From Pseudophaeomoniella oleicola (lineage: Eukaryota > Ascomycota > Eurotiomycetes > Phaeomoniellales > Phaeomoniellaceae): a stretch of DNA of 64,000 nt. Positions 32,163 to 42,815 of the stretch are shown here, in pieces; the stretch's first letter is position 1, and every line of letters begins with the position of its first letter. The notes below the pieces were generated by a model. It did not search any database. It saw only the letters and a list, made by a program, of their open reading frames with translations, and was not told the DNA's origin. The stretch lies in the NCBI GenBank assembly GCA_003868215.1, contig QWDQ01000042.1, positions 124,001 to 188,000 of the forward strand, in the 5' to 3' direction. Position numbers and translations under genes: made by a program.

Positions 32163-33986
32163 ATGTCATCTCCTCCGTCGAGAACTCCATCACGAGCGCC
32201 CTCAAGGACTCCTTCAAGGCCACGTTCGAGAGCACCGTCACAATCTCCAGCATATATGGACCCGGGCCCTCATACGCCCTCGCCATATCTCGGACCTCCA
32301 CCACCTGTATATGCGCAACAATCAGGACCTATCCTACCAGGACCATATCCACATTCCCAGCCGCCTCCTCGTATAAACATTCAACCCGCACATTCTCAAG
32401 CTGCCTTTCAAGGGCCTCGAATAAGGAAGCGTCTGATAGCTACATGCGATGGGACGTGGCTTGACTCGGATTCTGGGTCTCCGGATAGCGCGGTATCGCA
32501 ACCGCCTTCAAATGTCTCCCGCTTTGGCTGGGCTGTCAACGATACATCCGCCGATGGCATTCCACAAATCGTCCACTATAGCGCTGGAGTCGGCAGCCAA
32601 GGCGGAAAGGTAACCAAGATAGTAAGCGGAATTACTGGCATGGGACTGGCAGACAATGTCCGAGAGACATATTCTTTCCTTGCCGTCAATTACGCCTCAG
32701 GAGATGAGATCTTCCTGCTGGGATTTTCGCGAGGCGCTTGGACGGCTCGTTCTGTCGGTGGAGTGATCGGGGGAGTCGGCCTTTTGACCAGAGCTGGTAT
32801 GCCTTACTTTGCTGCTATCTACGAAGATTGGGAGCATAGAGCAGATCCCAAATATGTATCCAAGCAACCTAATGTTCCCTTCCCAAACAAACCTCCCTTT
32901 AGTGATCCCACTTACGTGGCCGAGCTCGAACGATTGGGTCTCACTCGCCGACAGGTTCCCATCAAAGCGATAGGCGTTTGGGATACTGTTGGGAGCCTCG
33001 GCATTCCACGTCTTGGTATCTTCGAAGCAATCGGTCTCCAAAGTCCATCCATCCACGAGTACTCCTTCTACGACACTAGCCTTGGGGAGCACATCGAGAA
33101 CGCTTATCAAGCATTAGCACTTGATGAGCACCGTTCTCCGTTTTCTCCGGCCATCTGGGAAAAGCCCAAACACTCTCGGACCAATCTGAAACAAGTCTGG
33201 TTCCCTGGCGTCCACTCGAACATCGGCGGTGGCTATGCAGATGCCGATCTCGCCAACATAACCTTGGCATGGATGATATCTCGACTCGAGCCGTTCATCG
33301 ACTTTCGACAGGATTATGTCCTCGAACAAGCGGACCAAAACCGCCAATACTACAAACATAGCCATCAACGACCACGGCCTTGGTCCTTTGGCTTCATCCA
33401 TAACAGTCTGAGAGACTGGTATACATTAGCTGGATCGAGAACCCGTACCCCAGGAAACTATTTCCGTGTTGATCCGTTCAGCGGCCGGCCAACATCAAAA
33501 CACCTTCGTAACACGAATGAATTCATTCACGCTTCTGTTCGATGTCGCACAGCGTTACGGGGTCCAGGTGTGACAGATCGAGGCGCATACGCACCCCGGG
33601 CCCTTCAGGATTGGGACTTCATCGCTACCGACCAATCTGGCGGTCCTGGTGAAAAAGGCCCTCTCATCGTATGGCGCAGACGTGACGACATCCCAGGTGA
33701 TGACGGAACCGCCCAAAATGAAATCCCCGAGAGCGCGCTACTACCCACCGAAATGAGACTGCTGGGTCTCGCCGGGCCTAAAGTCGAACCATTTGTCATG
33801 GGCATGGAAACGAAACCGCCACGCCGAAGCAAAAGGGAGAAAGATCCTGCTGCTACCGCCGTCTCTTCTGGCGTTGGTGCTGAGGGAAGACGGGATCGGG
33901 ATAGAGAGAGGGCGAAGGACAGGCATAGAAGAGACGGAGGAAGGGAGAAGAAGAAAGGACAGAGACGGAGACGAGAGCGGAGATGA
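32163..33986 (+). CDS. DUF2235 (Tle1-like) alpha/beta hydrolase
   Basis: A single-exon protein of 607 residues. Residues 1-85 are Pro, Ser and Arg rich (SRTPSRAPSRTPSR), probably disordered. The DUF2235 hydrolase domain runs from about 88 (KRLIATCDGTWLD) to about 430. The Ser nucleophile sits in GFSRG (Ser189), the likely acid is Asp274 in GVWDTVGSLG, and the His is His351 in FPGVHSNIGGGY. This matches the fold and triad of bacterial Tle1 type VI phospholipase effectors, which share the domain. Fungal members are common but uncharacterised; hydrolysis of a phospholipid or other ester is an inference. The C-terminal 60 residues are very basic (KKKGQRRRRERR), perhaps for membrane or nucleic-acid contact. 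There is no signal peptide, so it is cytosolic or peripheral. Confidence 0.88.
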   Translation: MSSPPSRTPSRAPSRTPSRPRSRAPSQSPAYMDPGPHTPSPYLGPPPPVYAQQSGPILPGPYPHSQPPPRINIQPAHSQAAFQGPRIRKRLIATCDGTWLDSDSGSPDSAVSQPPSNVSRFGWAVNDTSADGIPQIVHYSAGVGSQGGKVTKIVSGITGMGLADNVRETYSFLAVNYASGDEIFLLGFSRGAWTARSVGGVIGGVGLLTRAGMPYFAAIYEDWEHRADPKYVSKQPNVPFPNKPPFSDPTYVAELERLGLTRRQVPIKAIGVWDTVGSLGIPRLGIFEAIGLQSPSIHEYSFYDTSLGEHIENAYQALALDEHRSPFSPAIWEKPKHSRTNLKQVWFPGVHSNIGGGYADADLANITLAWMISRLEPFIDFRQDYVLEQADQNRQYYKHSHQRPRPWSFGFIHNSLRDWYTLAGSRTRTPGNYFRVDPFSGRPTSKHLRNTNEFIHASVRCRTALRGPGVTDRGAYAPRALQDWDFIATDQSGGPGEKGPLIVWRRRDDIPGDDGTAQNEIPESALLPTEMRLLGLAGPKVEPFVMGMETKPPRRSKREKDPAATAVSSGVGAEGRRDRDRERAKDRHRRDGGREKKKGQRRRRERR

Positions 33987-35701
33987 GAGCGGAGGTGACA
34001 GATGGAAGGGGAGATATTTCATCTGGCAAACGAGACTTCCGAGTCTGAATCATTCTATATTTTTGTCAACGGCGAAAAAAGCCATCATCATCTTGTAGGT
34101 GACAAATTGATACCCCAGTCCAATACAGGTCACGATATTCTCATACATTAGCTTCTCAGCGCATATACGTATTCCGTTTCTTCTTCTTCTCCTTCAGATA
34201 TACGCATAAAAGGCATAAATAGCAAGAACAAGACATATCTGCCTTGCATCTTTCTATACAAATTAGGAGTTCGAACGCTGAAGAGCACGAATCTGCCATT
34301 CCACCATTACAAGAGCCTTAAGAACGGCGACAACGAACGACCGCTTGACAGACAGCAGCGGGGATTAACCTGAATCACACCAGGACAAGAGCGCAATGAC
34401 TTTTGACTCGAATACTAGTGGCATCACCGAAGGATCAAGCTATGCAAGACTGACAGGCTAGGCTGTTTGTCCGGGGAAGAGTGTGCCTTGACTACCACTA
34501 CTATATGTTATGGTGGCTTTGCTCGCGTGTTTGAAGGAACACGGTATGCATATGCATGATTCATCAGACTCTCGAATTTGGGGGCGGATTATGTGTGGTG
34601 CTGCTGCCTTGTATGAAATCTTGAAACCTTGAAACCTGATGCAGCCTTTCGTCCTCTTGAACCGATAAGTGATCGTAGTATATACATAAGGCTCTTGGTC
34701 CTTGCTGCCAATTTTACCTGGGGTAGGACGAGGCTAAGATAAGAGCCTATGAGGATGCCTCGACGCAACGTTATGGTTACTCAAATATGATGTATGGCAT
34801 CAAAAACTGGGGGGTCATACAAGAGCGACGTGAATGGCTGGCCTTGTCCAGTTTGACGCCACTGGTTCGGCTATGACATTTCCCAAGGCTGACATCGGAT
34901 CTCGATATCCACCATCTCGCCATTTCGGTTGCTAAAAGGATTGACCGGCGGATACCGGCACACCGGGTACTACGTATCATTGGAGGTGGATGGATGGAAA
35001 TGGGATCGTGAGTCGTTTCCATTAATATCGATTATGTATGAGTTACATAGTAGAGACAGGGATGTTGTAGATCATTCGTGGAATGTTGCAATAGATTGCA
35101 GCGGTAGTTGAGTAATACGGGGTGAAAGAGGAGGCCTGCCAAGGTACGTACGTCGTACTACAGGGCTGCCATAGCCTTCGCCATCGCCCTTCTCTTCGCT
35201 AAAAGAGTAGCCTTGACAACTTGGTGGTCGAGAACTGCGTCATATACGAATCTGCTTTACTACTTCGAGTAAATTTTGTATTCTCTACTCGTAAAGGATT
35301 TGCACCATCATGTTGCAACCTTTCTCCGGAGTCAGCATCACCCATCTTCTCCCGATATGATTCGCGAATCGCCGTATGGAGATCTTGGTCGCCATTCATT
35401 GCTAGAACGGTTATGAGAGCCTAGTGGACAATCCTGGTCTGATGACTGTCAAGAAAGTTCTCATCGAATCACATGCAGCCTAAGAGGACAGGAAAGGTAA
35501 GACCAACACACTAGAAATTGTAAGCAAAGCATTACTACCGCAGGGAGAACATTCCTGTCAGCCTCCGAAGCTGCCTTGTGGCGATGCTCCTTGAAAAGTC
35601 ATTGTCTATTCTATTTAGGGTCCAGTGAATCTTTCCTTTTTCTTCCTCTTCCTTTTCCTTTCGCCATCAATCAACGAATCCTAGAAGCGAGTGAAAGAGA
35701 A
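33987..35701. other. Intergenic, nothing recognised (1.7 kb)
   Basis: No gene or notable repeat is seen between the DUF2235 and glycine-zipper genes. Short TTCTTCTTCTTC and CTTGAAACCTTGAAACC simple repeats occur near 34180 and 34619-34636. Confidence 0.45.
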
Positions 35702-36523
35702 ATGGCAGCTACAGAATATTATGGTCATCATCCTGCCAACCCAGTAGGAGGACCCCAACCATCTTATCTTAGCCCTCCACCACCACAAGGGCCTCTACGT
35801 GCGTCATCACATCCAGCAGGATTTGCATATCAACAAACACAGTACGCTGGTTCCGGCCCATCTACACCTCATGGACAACCTCCCCCCTACCAGCCAACAG
35901 CAACCCCGCAGGAGACAGAGCATAAGCTACAAGCTCCATCATCAAATCCGCAACTACGGACGGGAAGCTCACAGCCTATTCAGCCTTATCAATCTCCTCA
36001 TGTAGCTTTCGCCGGACCAACATCTGACCCCTACGCTTCACCCCAGCCTTACTCAGTCGATCCGAGAACGCAGCAGTACTTCCCGCCTCCTCCGCCAACT
36101 CAACCACAACATCGTCCACTATCCTATGGACAACAAGCGCCATACCAGACGCCACAACATCAGCATGCAGTGCCATATGGACAGCCAAGTGGTACCCCTA
36201 ATTACTTACCTTCCCCATCGCTAGGTGTGGATCAAAATGGTTATGCGTCTGATCCCGAAGCACGCCGTCACCGCCATCCCCGAAGGAGACGGGCATCGTC
36301 TGGGACGAAGAGAGATCACACGTCGGAATCGTTACTGGGCGGAGCAGCTGGTGGGCTGATTGGTGATCTCATTTTCCCAGGGCTGGGCACAGTGGGAGGT
36401 GCGCTGGCAGGTTTTTGGGGTGGCAGAGAGCACGGAAAACTCAAAGACCGACAACGCGATAAGCGCGAGGAAGAGCAGAGAAGATGGGAGAAGAAATGGG
36501 GTAGAGGTGATCATGAGCGATGA
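35702..36523 (+). CDS. Proline/glutamine-rich protein with C-terminal glycine zipper
   Basis: From the ATG at 35702, 273 residues. I chose this start because upstream in-frame sequence (SIFPFSSSSFSFRHQ-type leader) lacks a sensible ATG and the protein begins naturally MAATEYYGHHPANP. Residues 1-190 are Pro, Gln, Ser and Tyr rich with repeated PPPP and PYQ words. A basic patch follows (RRHRHPRRRRASSG). At about 209-240 is a glycine zipper (GGAAGGLIGDLIFPGLGTVG), the 2TM-like motif used to insert into or bundle within membranes. The C-terminus is a charged helix (KLKDRQRDKREEEQRRWEKK). Fungal proteins of this build are common and uncharacterised. A role in membrane contact or condensate formation is speculation. 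Confidence 0.78.
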   Translation: MAATEYYGHHPANPVGGPQPSYLSPPPPQGPLRASSHPAGFAYQQTQYAGSGPSTPHGQPPPYQPTATPQETEHKLQAPSSNPQLRTGSSQPIQPYQSPHVAFAGPTSDPYASPQPYSVDPRTQQYFPPPPPTQPQHRPLSYGQQAPYQTPQHQHAVPYGQPSGTPNYLPSPSLGVDQNGYASDPEARRHRHPRRRRASSGTKRDHTSESLLGGAAGGLIGDLIFPGLGTVGGALAGFWGGREHGKLKDRQRDKREEEQRRWEKKWGRGDHER

Positions 36524-37258
36524 CAGCGTTCTTTGCTCATCCACACCCATGATACCCAATGTTCTCACAGTGTACTTTTATGATGGGGAGGAATTTCGTC
36601 TTTGTTATTGATATGTAATATTATGATAGGCACTAATTATATACCCATGGGATCGCACGGCTGGCGGGCCAGCGTGCTAAAAACCATTTTGCAATGTTAA
36701 AACGGTTACTGTATGATCAAAAGTAAAATTTCAGCTTACATGCATATCTCGTAAAGTGAAGGCAGCGAGTTACCGACAGTGCTGTCGCTCTCATAGGTTG
36801 TTTCTATAGGCAAGAGATTTGGTATGTAAAGATGGGATCATGAGATGCAATACTGATGGCTTGGCACGGAAATTTATAAGGCCTACAACGATTGCATTGG
36901 ACATCTCAATCATTCACAGCCTACGTTGAGACATCCTCCTCGTCTACTGCATGATCTCAAACCTGGGGCATTTGACCCATCACCAGAAACAGCTTAAGGT
37001 TGCTATCAGCATGCTGTCAAAGCTCAGCCGGTGAGGATGTTGCTTCTTCGGAACTCGAGCGTATCGCATGAACCAATTTTCTCAGCACACTAGAAAACAA
37101 CAGGAGTCGCTGCTCGAAGAGAACATGCCTGATAGCACTGATTGCATGTCACATTGGACCAGGATCGAAAGAGGAGCATTGACTGGTCTCATTTGAGGGC
37201 ATGACAGACAGGATTGCCTCGGGTATATCATACCAGATTTTATCAAGAGCACGATCAA
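36524..37258. other. Intergenic before the F-box gene
   Basis: 735 bp. A TATAAG element at about 36875 lies nearly 390 bp before the chosen ATG, which would imply a long leader or an upstream exon. No coding exon is evident. Confidence 0.4.
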
Positions 37259-38644
37259 ATGGAGATGGACCTGTCTGGCTTAACCCCCATCCGTGTGCGT
37301 GGCAAACGGGGTGTTTCAGGGCGGAAAGGAAATGAATTGAAGCGTGCAGCCGACCTCGCGGTCAACAACCGCCATCGGCGGCGTCGAATGCTAGACAGTG
37401 CGGTGCCTGATGTACAACGGAATGGTTCACACCACTTATCTCGATTGGAGAGACTTCCTCCCGAGATCATTGAACTCATATTCTGTCTCAGTCTCTCACC
37501 GAATCTTGCAGCAGCTTCTCCTCTCATTGGCCGGATTGTGAGTTCCGAGCGGGTCTATAGAGCCTTCATACTCTATGCGTTCTTTGAAGACCACACCGTA
37601 CGAAAACCATTCGATGAGTCCGCTTACGATGCTGGCTTAGAGGGAGATAGGGGGGTTCCTTCGGCCTTGATAAGATCGACAGCTGAATCACGCGCGTTTC
37701 TACCCATACAATATCGGATCCTGAGAGATGAAGAAAGGCTGTCTTTACAAAGAGACATAATGGGGCGTAAGTGGTTTAATTATCAACGGCTCCAGGATAA
37801 CCTGCCACGTCTCTTAGAGCTTGCCTGGAAACAGCAGCTCACCTGGCGCGATAACCTTGCAACCATGTCGGTTGGCCAGAAAGACCCCAGTCCGATCATC
37901 GACGAGATTGCACCAATCGACCCCAATTCTGATATCGTTCGATATTTCACTACGAGCCTAGATAGTGACCGACCAAGTCTCCCTTTAAGAATGCCAATGT
38001 TGATCGGGACACAATCTGCTGCATCTCAAAATCGGAGAGCACTGAGCTTCTATTGGAAGTCCCACTATTATTGTCTCGTGGTATTTATACCAGACAAATT
38101 GCTCAGGTGGCCTCTGTCCGATGACAACTTAAGACTTCTCACCACACTTGTCAAATGCATGTTTCTCGGCATTGATGCAGATCTCGAAATGGATCTGAAC
38201 AGCAACCTTCTTGCGGAAAGCATCAAAGATGCGGTCATTGAAGGCAATATCAGTGCAGTCCAGCTCTTTACTGTTCTTGCCTTCAAGTCGAGTCTCGACT
38301 CTCAACTATCAGGCCGAGATGGATCACAGAGTACCCCACGAAAGACTACCAAGCAAGTTGTCACATCTGACATCTACCGCGTCGCAGCTAGCATTACTCC
38401 TAAGGCGAAACAGTACAAAGTTCTCGAGGTGATATGTCTCGCATTTCCCGAGGTAGCGCCCATACCGCGCGATGATCCCGCCTTGACAAGATGGGCGATA
38501 AGAACATCGGGAGAGAATGGTGAGGACGAATTTCCAAAACGACTGCTGCATTATATGGAGGATGGTGATCGAAGGCACTTGATGCGACTCCCAGACCGGT
38601 CCGGAAACCTACAGAATCTACAGGGCCTGGCGTCTTCGTCCTGA
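37259..38644 (+). CDS. F-box-like protein, hypothetical
   Basis: A single exon of 461 residues from the ATG at 37259 (MEMDLSGLTPIRVRG). The same frame continues 15 codons upstream to 37214 without an ATG. After a basic N-terminus (NNRHRRRRML) an F-box-like motif lies at about residues 61-100: LSRLERLPPEIIELIFCLSL. Such motifs bind Skp1 and place the protein in SCF ubiquitin ligases. The rest is a fungal-specific C-terminal region with no WD or LRR repeats that I can see, so the substrate is unknown. The size and layout match a large family of Pezizomycotina F-box proteins whose members vary strongly between strains. Confidence 0.75.
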   Translation: MEMDLSGLTPIRVRGKRGVSGRKGNELKRAADLAVNNRHRRRRMLDSAVPDVQRNGSHHLSRLERLPPEIIELIFCLSLSPNLAAASPLIGRIVSSERVYRAFILYAFFEDHTVRKPFDESAYDAGLEGDRGVPSALIRSTAESRAFLPIQYRILRDEERLSLQRDIMGRKWFNYQRLQDNLPRLLELAWKQQLTWRDNLATMSVGQKDPSPIIDEIAPIDPNSDIVRYFTTSLDSDRPSLPLRMPMLIGTQSAASQNRRALSFYWKSHYYCLVVFIPDKLLRWPLSDDNLRLLTTLVKCMFLGIDADLEMDLNSNLLAESIKDAVIEGNISAVQLFTVLAFKSSLDSQLSGRDGSQSTPRKTTKQVVTSDIYRVAASITPKAKQYKVLEVICLAFPEVAPIPRDDPALTRWAIRTSGENGEDEFPKRLLHYMEDGDRRHLMRLPDRSGNLQNLQGLASSS

Positions 38645-39371
38645 GTCGAGTTCGGAATTCAGACAACTTTCATAGACATAGCTAAAGCCTATGAAACTAG
38701 TAGAACGTGAGTTGACTGCATATACTCGATCATTTCCTGTCTTTGAAGTATCATATTCGATTGTTTCGATGATGTGACCCCATCTGACTTGCCCTCATGC
38801 CTTCCATGCTCGAATTTCATGTTAAGACGCATCAATCTCTACTACAATCGTCTTCCTCTTTGGTATGCACCCCTCAAGGATCCAAATTCCCAATGCTGAA
38901 ACTTGTGAAAGACAAACCGAGAAGAAGTGCCGGCGTGCAGATAATTTATTCTGGAGATAATTAACAGCGGCGTCCTCGGTCTACGGGAAGGCATTTGGCC
39001 CCGCCCCTGCCGTAGATAACAGAAACGTTGCTGTCTTATCTATCCACCACTACCATGTAAAGTCTAGCATTTTAGTTCTATCACCTACATCCTACCAACC
39101 GCATCTAGAGTATGGACCCGAGGGGCATTAGTGAGCGCGCCGAGCAGACCCCGGAATTGAGATGGACGGTTACGCTATCTACTGTCTGTCGACACGGAGA
39201 TGCTCGGAGGAGGGGTAGTAGACTTGGCCTGAGTATTAAGTCCAGTTGTTCAAGATCTCGTCATTGAGTATCGTTGGTATAATTATCGAACAACAGTCTC
39301 TGAACCCTCACAACAAACCAACCGATATATTCTTGGAACTTCAACAGCTTCGAAACAACATCCTTTGCACA
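38645..39371. other. Intergenic before the amidase gene
   Basis: 727 bp. No gene or repeat is recognised. Confidence 0.45.
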
Positions 39372-41390
39372 ATGGCAACAACCGAGACAACCCCCTCCAC
39401 AGCCGTTGCCCGAACCGAGCCATGGCAGACAATCGTGGCACGCAAACGACAACAATGCAAGGACCTGATCCCGGAAGCATGGAAACTACCGCAGTCGATC
39501 ACCGATGGTCTGCGATTTCCTTTAGAGTCGAACCCGAACAGACTGTTGGAGATGGATATTCCCAAGCGCTCGGGGATTCTATCGGAAAAGGAACTCAAGA
39601 TCACTGAATCGTATGAGGTCAGCGATCTTCTGAGTGCCTTGGCAGATGGCTCACTCACGGCGTTGGAAGTGACAATTGCGTTTTCAAAGCGAGCAGCGAT
39701 AGCACAGCAATTGGTGAGTCTGAGAGAACGAGATCTGCCCTGTGTCCTGCTTGGCTTTTGCGGGGCGATGCCAGCGTCTTATGCTGACCAAGGCTACGCC
39801 TATCTAGACATCGTGTCTTACAGAAACACTCTTCGACGAGGCGCAAGAAAGGGCCAAGTATTTGGACGAGTGCAGAGCGGAAGGGAAACTTGTCGGGCCG
39901 CTACATGGCTTGCCCATCAGTCTGAAAGACTCTTTCAAGATCCGTGGCCATGAAACCAGCATCGGATTTGTATCGTTCCTCGGCAAGAAAGCCACCGAGA
40001 ACTCTGCTCTGGTCGATATTCTCCTCGAATTGGGAGCCGTCCTCTATGTCAAGACGAACATCCCACAAACGTTGATGGTGAGAGCTCTCTTCTTGAAAAG
40101 TATTGCATTATCTGACAATAGGACTTATTTAGACAGCAGACTCGGACAACAATGTCTTCGGTCGCACGTTGAATCCAAACAACACTGCGCTTACTGCCGG
40201 CGGATCAAGCGGCGGAGAAGGCGCGCTGATTGCATTTCGAGGTTCACTGCTTGGTGTAGGCACGGACATTGCAGGTCAGATTTCTACACGACGCTGTCCC
40301 CTTTCGGTATTGCTGATATTCGAACTACACAGGCTCAATCCGTATCCCTTCTATCTGCTGTGGTACTTATGGCTTCAAACCGACTCCGTCCCGTATCCCT
40401 TATGGCGGACAAGCTACACCTGCCCTTCCCGGACTTAGAACAATTTTGGCCTCTGCCGGGCCACTGGCTCGCGATTTTAAGGCGCTTGGTATATTCACAA
40501 AAGCCGTGATCGACGCTGAACCAGCACGTCTCGACGTGACGGCACTGGACGTTCCATGGCGTCCAAAGGAAACCCTCAAGTTGCGCCCCAGCAGTAAATT
40601 GACCATAGGTGTCCTCCCAGAAGATCCGACCTGTCCTCTGCAGCCTCCAATAAAACGCGCAATTAGCGAAGCCACCTATCACCTCCAAGCAGCCGGTCAC
40701 AACATCGTCGCTCTCTCCGCCGAAGAATGCCACATCGCCAACGCCTCCGAGACCTCCTTTGAAACCTTCATAGTCGATACCAAAACCAGCCTAGACCACA
40801 TCAACGCGAGTGGCGAGCCGCTAATCCCATCCGTGGCCGCCGCAGCTAGCCCGGTGACGAATGGAAAATTCATCCCTTCTGATCTCCGAGAAATGGATAT
40901 GCTTCACAAACTCGCTGCGCTCGCCGTGTACAGAGACAAGATCATGGACGACTGGCGCAAGATCTGGCAAGAGAAGAAGTTGGACGTCGTGATCGGGCCG
41001 GGAGCGCCATTCACCGCTCCGCCTCACGATACCTACGGTTGGCCACCATACACCGTTCTGCTCAATGTTCTGGATGTAAGTTATTCTTCCATCTTCAATA
41101 GACTAGAGATCTATCAACTGACTGACTTGTCTCTAGTATCCCGCCTGCATAATCCCCTACACCCGCGCTTCCAAAGAAACCGACCACCCCCAACCCGAAC
41201 AAAAATTCACTCCAGAATGTAAGAAAATCCCAAATCTTTACAACTCATTCATTGTCTAACACCTTATTATCTAGACAATCCAGATCTATCCGACGGCTCC
41301 CCCTGCCACATCCAAGTCTTCACGTCGCGCATGCGCGATGAGGAGTGCTTGGCGGCCGCCGAGATCATTGACGCGTGTTTGAAGAAGTAA
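39372..41390 (+). CDS. Amidase, acetamidase-like amidase-signature enzyme (6 exons)
   Basis: Exons 39372-39713, 39808-40077, 40133-40274, 40333-41075, 41137-41218 and 41275-41390 give 564 residues. Every junction is GT-AG, keeps frame and restores family sequence. The amidase-signature triad is complete: Lys154 in ISLKDSF, cis-Ser229 in AGGSSGGEGAL and nucleophile Ser253 in GTDIAGSIRIPS, with the 24-residue Ser-Ser spacing seen in FAAH. It hydrolyses a small or fatty amide to acid plus ammonia. In fungi such enzymes (amdS relatives) use acetamide, formamide or other amides as nitrogen source, and also occur in indole-3-acetamide conversion; the substrate here is unknown. The C-terminal HIQVFTSRMRDEECLAAAEI is typical. 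There is no signal peptide, so it is cytosolic. The high intron number hides the gene in single-frame scans. Confidence 0.95.
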
Positions 41391-41765
41391 GAAGAAGAGT
41401 ACGTAGACTACATAGTATATATATAGAGAGAAACAAGAAGAACAAACCAATGAGTTGTGTAATTGGATGGATGGGAATCGGGGATGTGTGGAAAAGTGGA
41501 TACTGAAAGCGGCGACGACGACGACGAGGTCTTGAGGGCGACGATGACGATGTGGAACGTATACTTTAGGAACCTATGATACAATAGCAAACAGAACATA
41601 CGTGTGTGTGGAGTTTACATAGGTAAGTAAACAGCATCACGGTTTCTAGTAGGTATTGATTATACTTTGTTAATTGTTCATTGTTGTCATTGGTGATCGA
41701 TGATAGATCTGGATGAAAAGGATGGGTGGGTAAATAAGTAAACAAGTAAACAACGCGGAGCAGGC

Positions 41766-41801
41766 GATGTTTTGTTTTGTTTTGTTTTTTTTTTTTTTTT
41801 T
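41766..41801. repeat. (TTTTG)n followed by poly-T tract
   Basis: Three TTTTG units run into about 17 consecutive T residues. This could mark the 3' end of an old retroposed insertion, but no body or target-site duplication was recognised. Confidence 0.8.
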
Positions 41802-42063
41802 GGCGAACGATGATGGATACTACTACAAGCAAGTAAATTACTACATACAATACGATTAAAAGAAAGGAAAAGAAAAGAAAAGATGCAAGAGGAAAATGTG
41901 ATCAATGTTTGTTTACAACAGTAAGAATTTGCATTGTCTAAGGTAGGTATCTATCAGTCTACAAATTACAAAGAGGAAAAACTCGTATTGGTTTCACTTT
42001 TCCCTTCTGTACAGAAAGAAGAAAAGCTACTTGTCCCAGACACCACGTAGAGGTTCGAGTTCA

Positions 42064-42386
42064 GATCGTCTGAGGAAAAACAAGCGAGAACAAAGGGAAA
42101 GGGGGAGAGGGGGAGAAGGGGGGGGGGGGGGGGAAAGGAAAGAGGATAGACCCAAAAAAGAGAAAATGAAAACAGACCCAAAACACCATGAACTCCAGCA
42201 GAGAGGGAAAAGGAAAGGAAAAGGGAAAGGAAAAAGAAAACAGACCAAAGAAACAAATAACAGAAACTCCTGCAGGAAGAAAAGAACAGAAAACAAAACA
42301 AACAAAACAAGACAAAACAAAAACAACCCGGGAAACGCCAAACTCCAACATGAACGAAGGAAAAGAAAACAGACCCAAAAAAGCAA
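42064..42386. repeat. Purine-rich tract with 16-G run
   Basis: About 320 bp almost wholly A and G on the plus strand, with several GGGGG tracts at 42101-42133 including 16 G in a row, then AAAACA-rich sequence. It can form a G-quadruplex or triplex structure and is likely to vary in length. Confidence 0.8.
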
Positions 42387-42469
42387 TTGCATGATCGCAC
42401 GCAAGACGGCCATCAACAATTGTAGAGACGTCAGCCATAATCTTTACATAGGTGCTTGGAAGGCTCGCT

Positions 42470-42505
42470 GGGATCAGAATCTTCAACCTTCACAGAAGGC
42501 GTCCT
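42470..42505. repeat. Hairpin repeat copy 1
   Basis: ATCTTCAA is followed by stem CCTTC, loop ACA, stem GAAGG and CG. Flanking GGA and TCC can extend the pairing. See copies 2 and 3. Confidence 0.65.
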
Positions 42506-42560
42506 CTCCGAGCTGTCAGCTCCAACATCCACATGAAAGAAACAAGATCTACTACCAGCT

Positions 42561-42593
42561 GCGGGATCTTCAACCTTTCACCGAAAGGCGCCG
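42561..42593. repeat. Hairpin repeat copy 2
   Basis: ATCTTCAA is followed by stem CCTTTC, loop ACC, stem GAAAGG and CGCC. Flanking CGG and CCG pair. Confidence 0.7.
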
Positions 42594-42609
42594 AGTGATA
42601 TAATAGCTT

Positions 42610-42652
42610 GTGGTACCCGGATCTTCAACCCTCACTGAGGGCGCCGCGTACC
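42610..42652. repeat. Hairpin repeat copy 3
   Basis: ATCTTCAA is followed by stem CCCTC, loop ACT, stem GAGGG and CGCC. Outer pairs CGG/CCG and TGGTAC/GTACCA lengthen the stem. Confidence 0.7.
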
Positions 42653-42767
42653 AATGGCCTCCGTCAAAACAATTGGAGATGGTGAAGAAAAGGAAAGAAG
42701 GAAAAAAAGAGGAAGAGGAGGGGAGGGGGAACATTATGTACTTGACTGGGGGAAGGGAACTCGCTCT

Positions 42768-42815
42768 GGATCAACCACCTGGATCAACCACCTGGATCGA
42801 CCGTCTGGATCAATC
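42768..42815. repeat. 13-bp tandem repeat (GGATCAACCACCT)
   Basis: Two perfect units (42768-42780, 42781-42793), one diverged unit (42794-42806) and a partial unit. Confidence 0.85.

Noticed and set aside
41766-41801. Poly-T tract as the tail of a LINE or SINE insertion
   Set aside because: No adjacent reverse-transcriptase-like or SINE-like body and no target-site duplication seen.
42031-42603. 190-codon plus-strand frame rich in Lys, Arg, Glu and Gln
   Set aside because: It comes from the purine-rich low-complexity tract. Overlapping long minus-strand frames have the same origin. No conserved motif.
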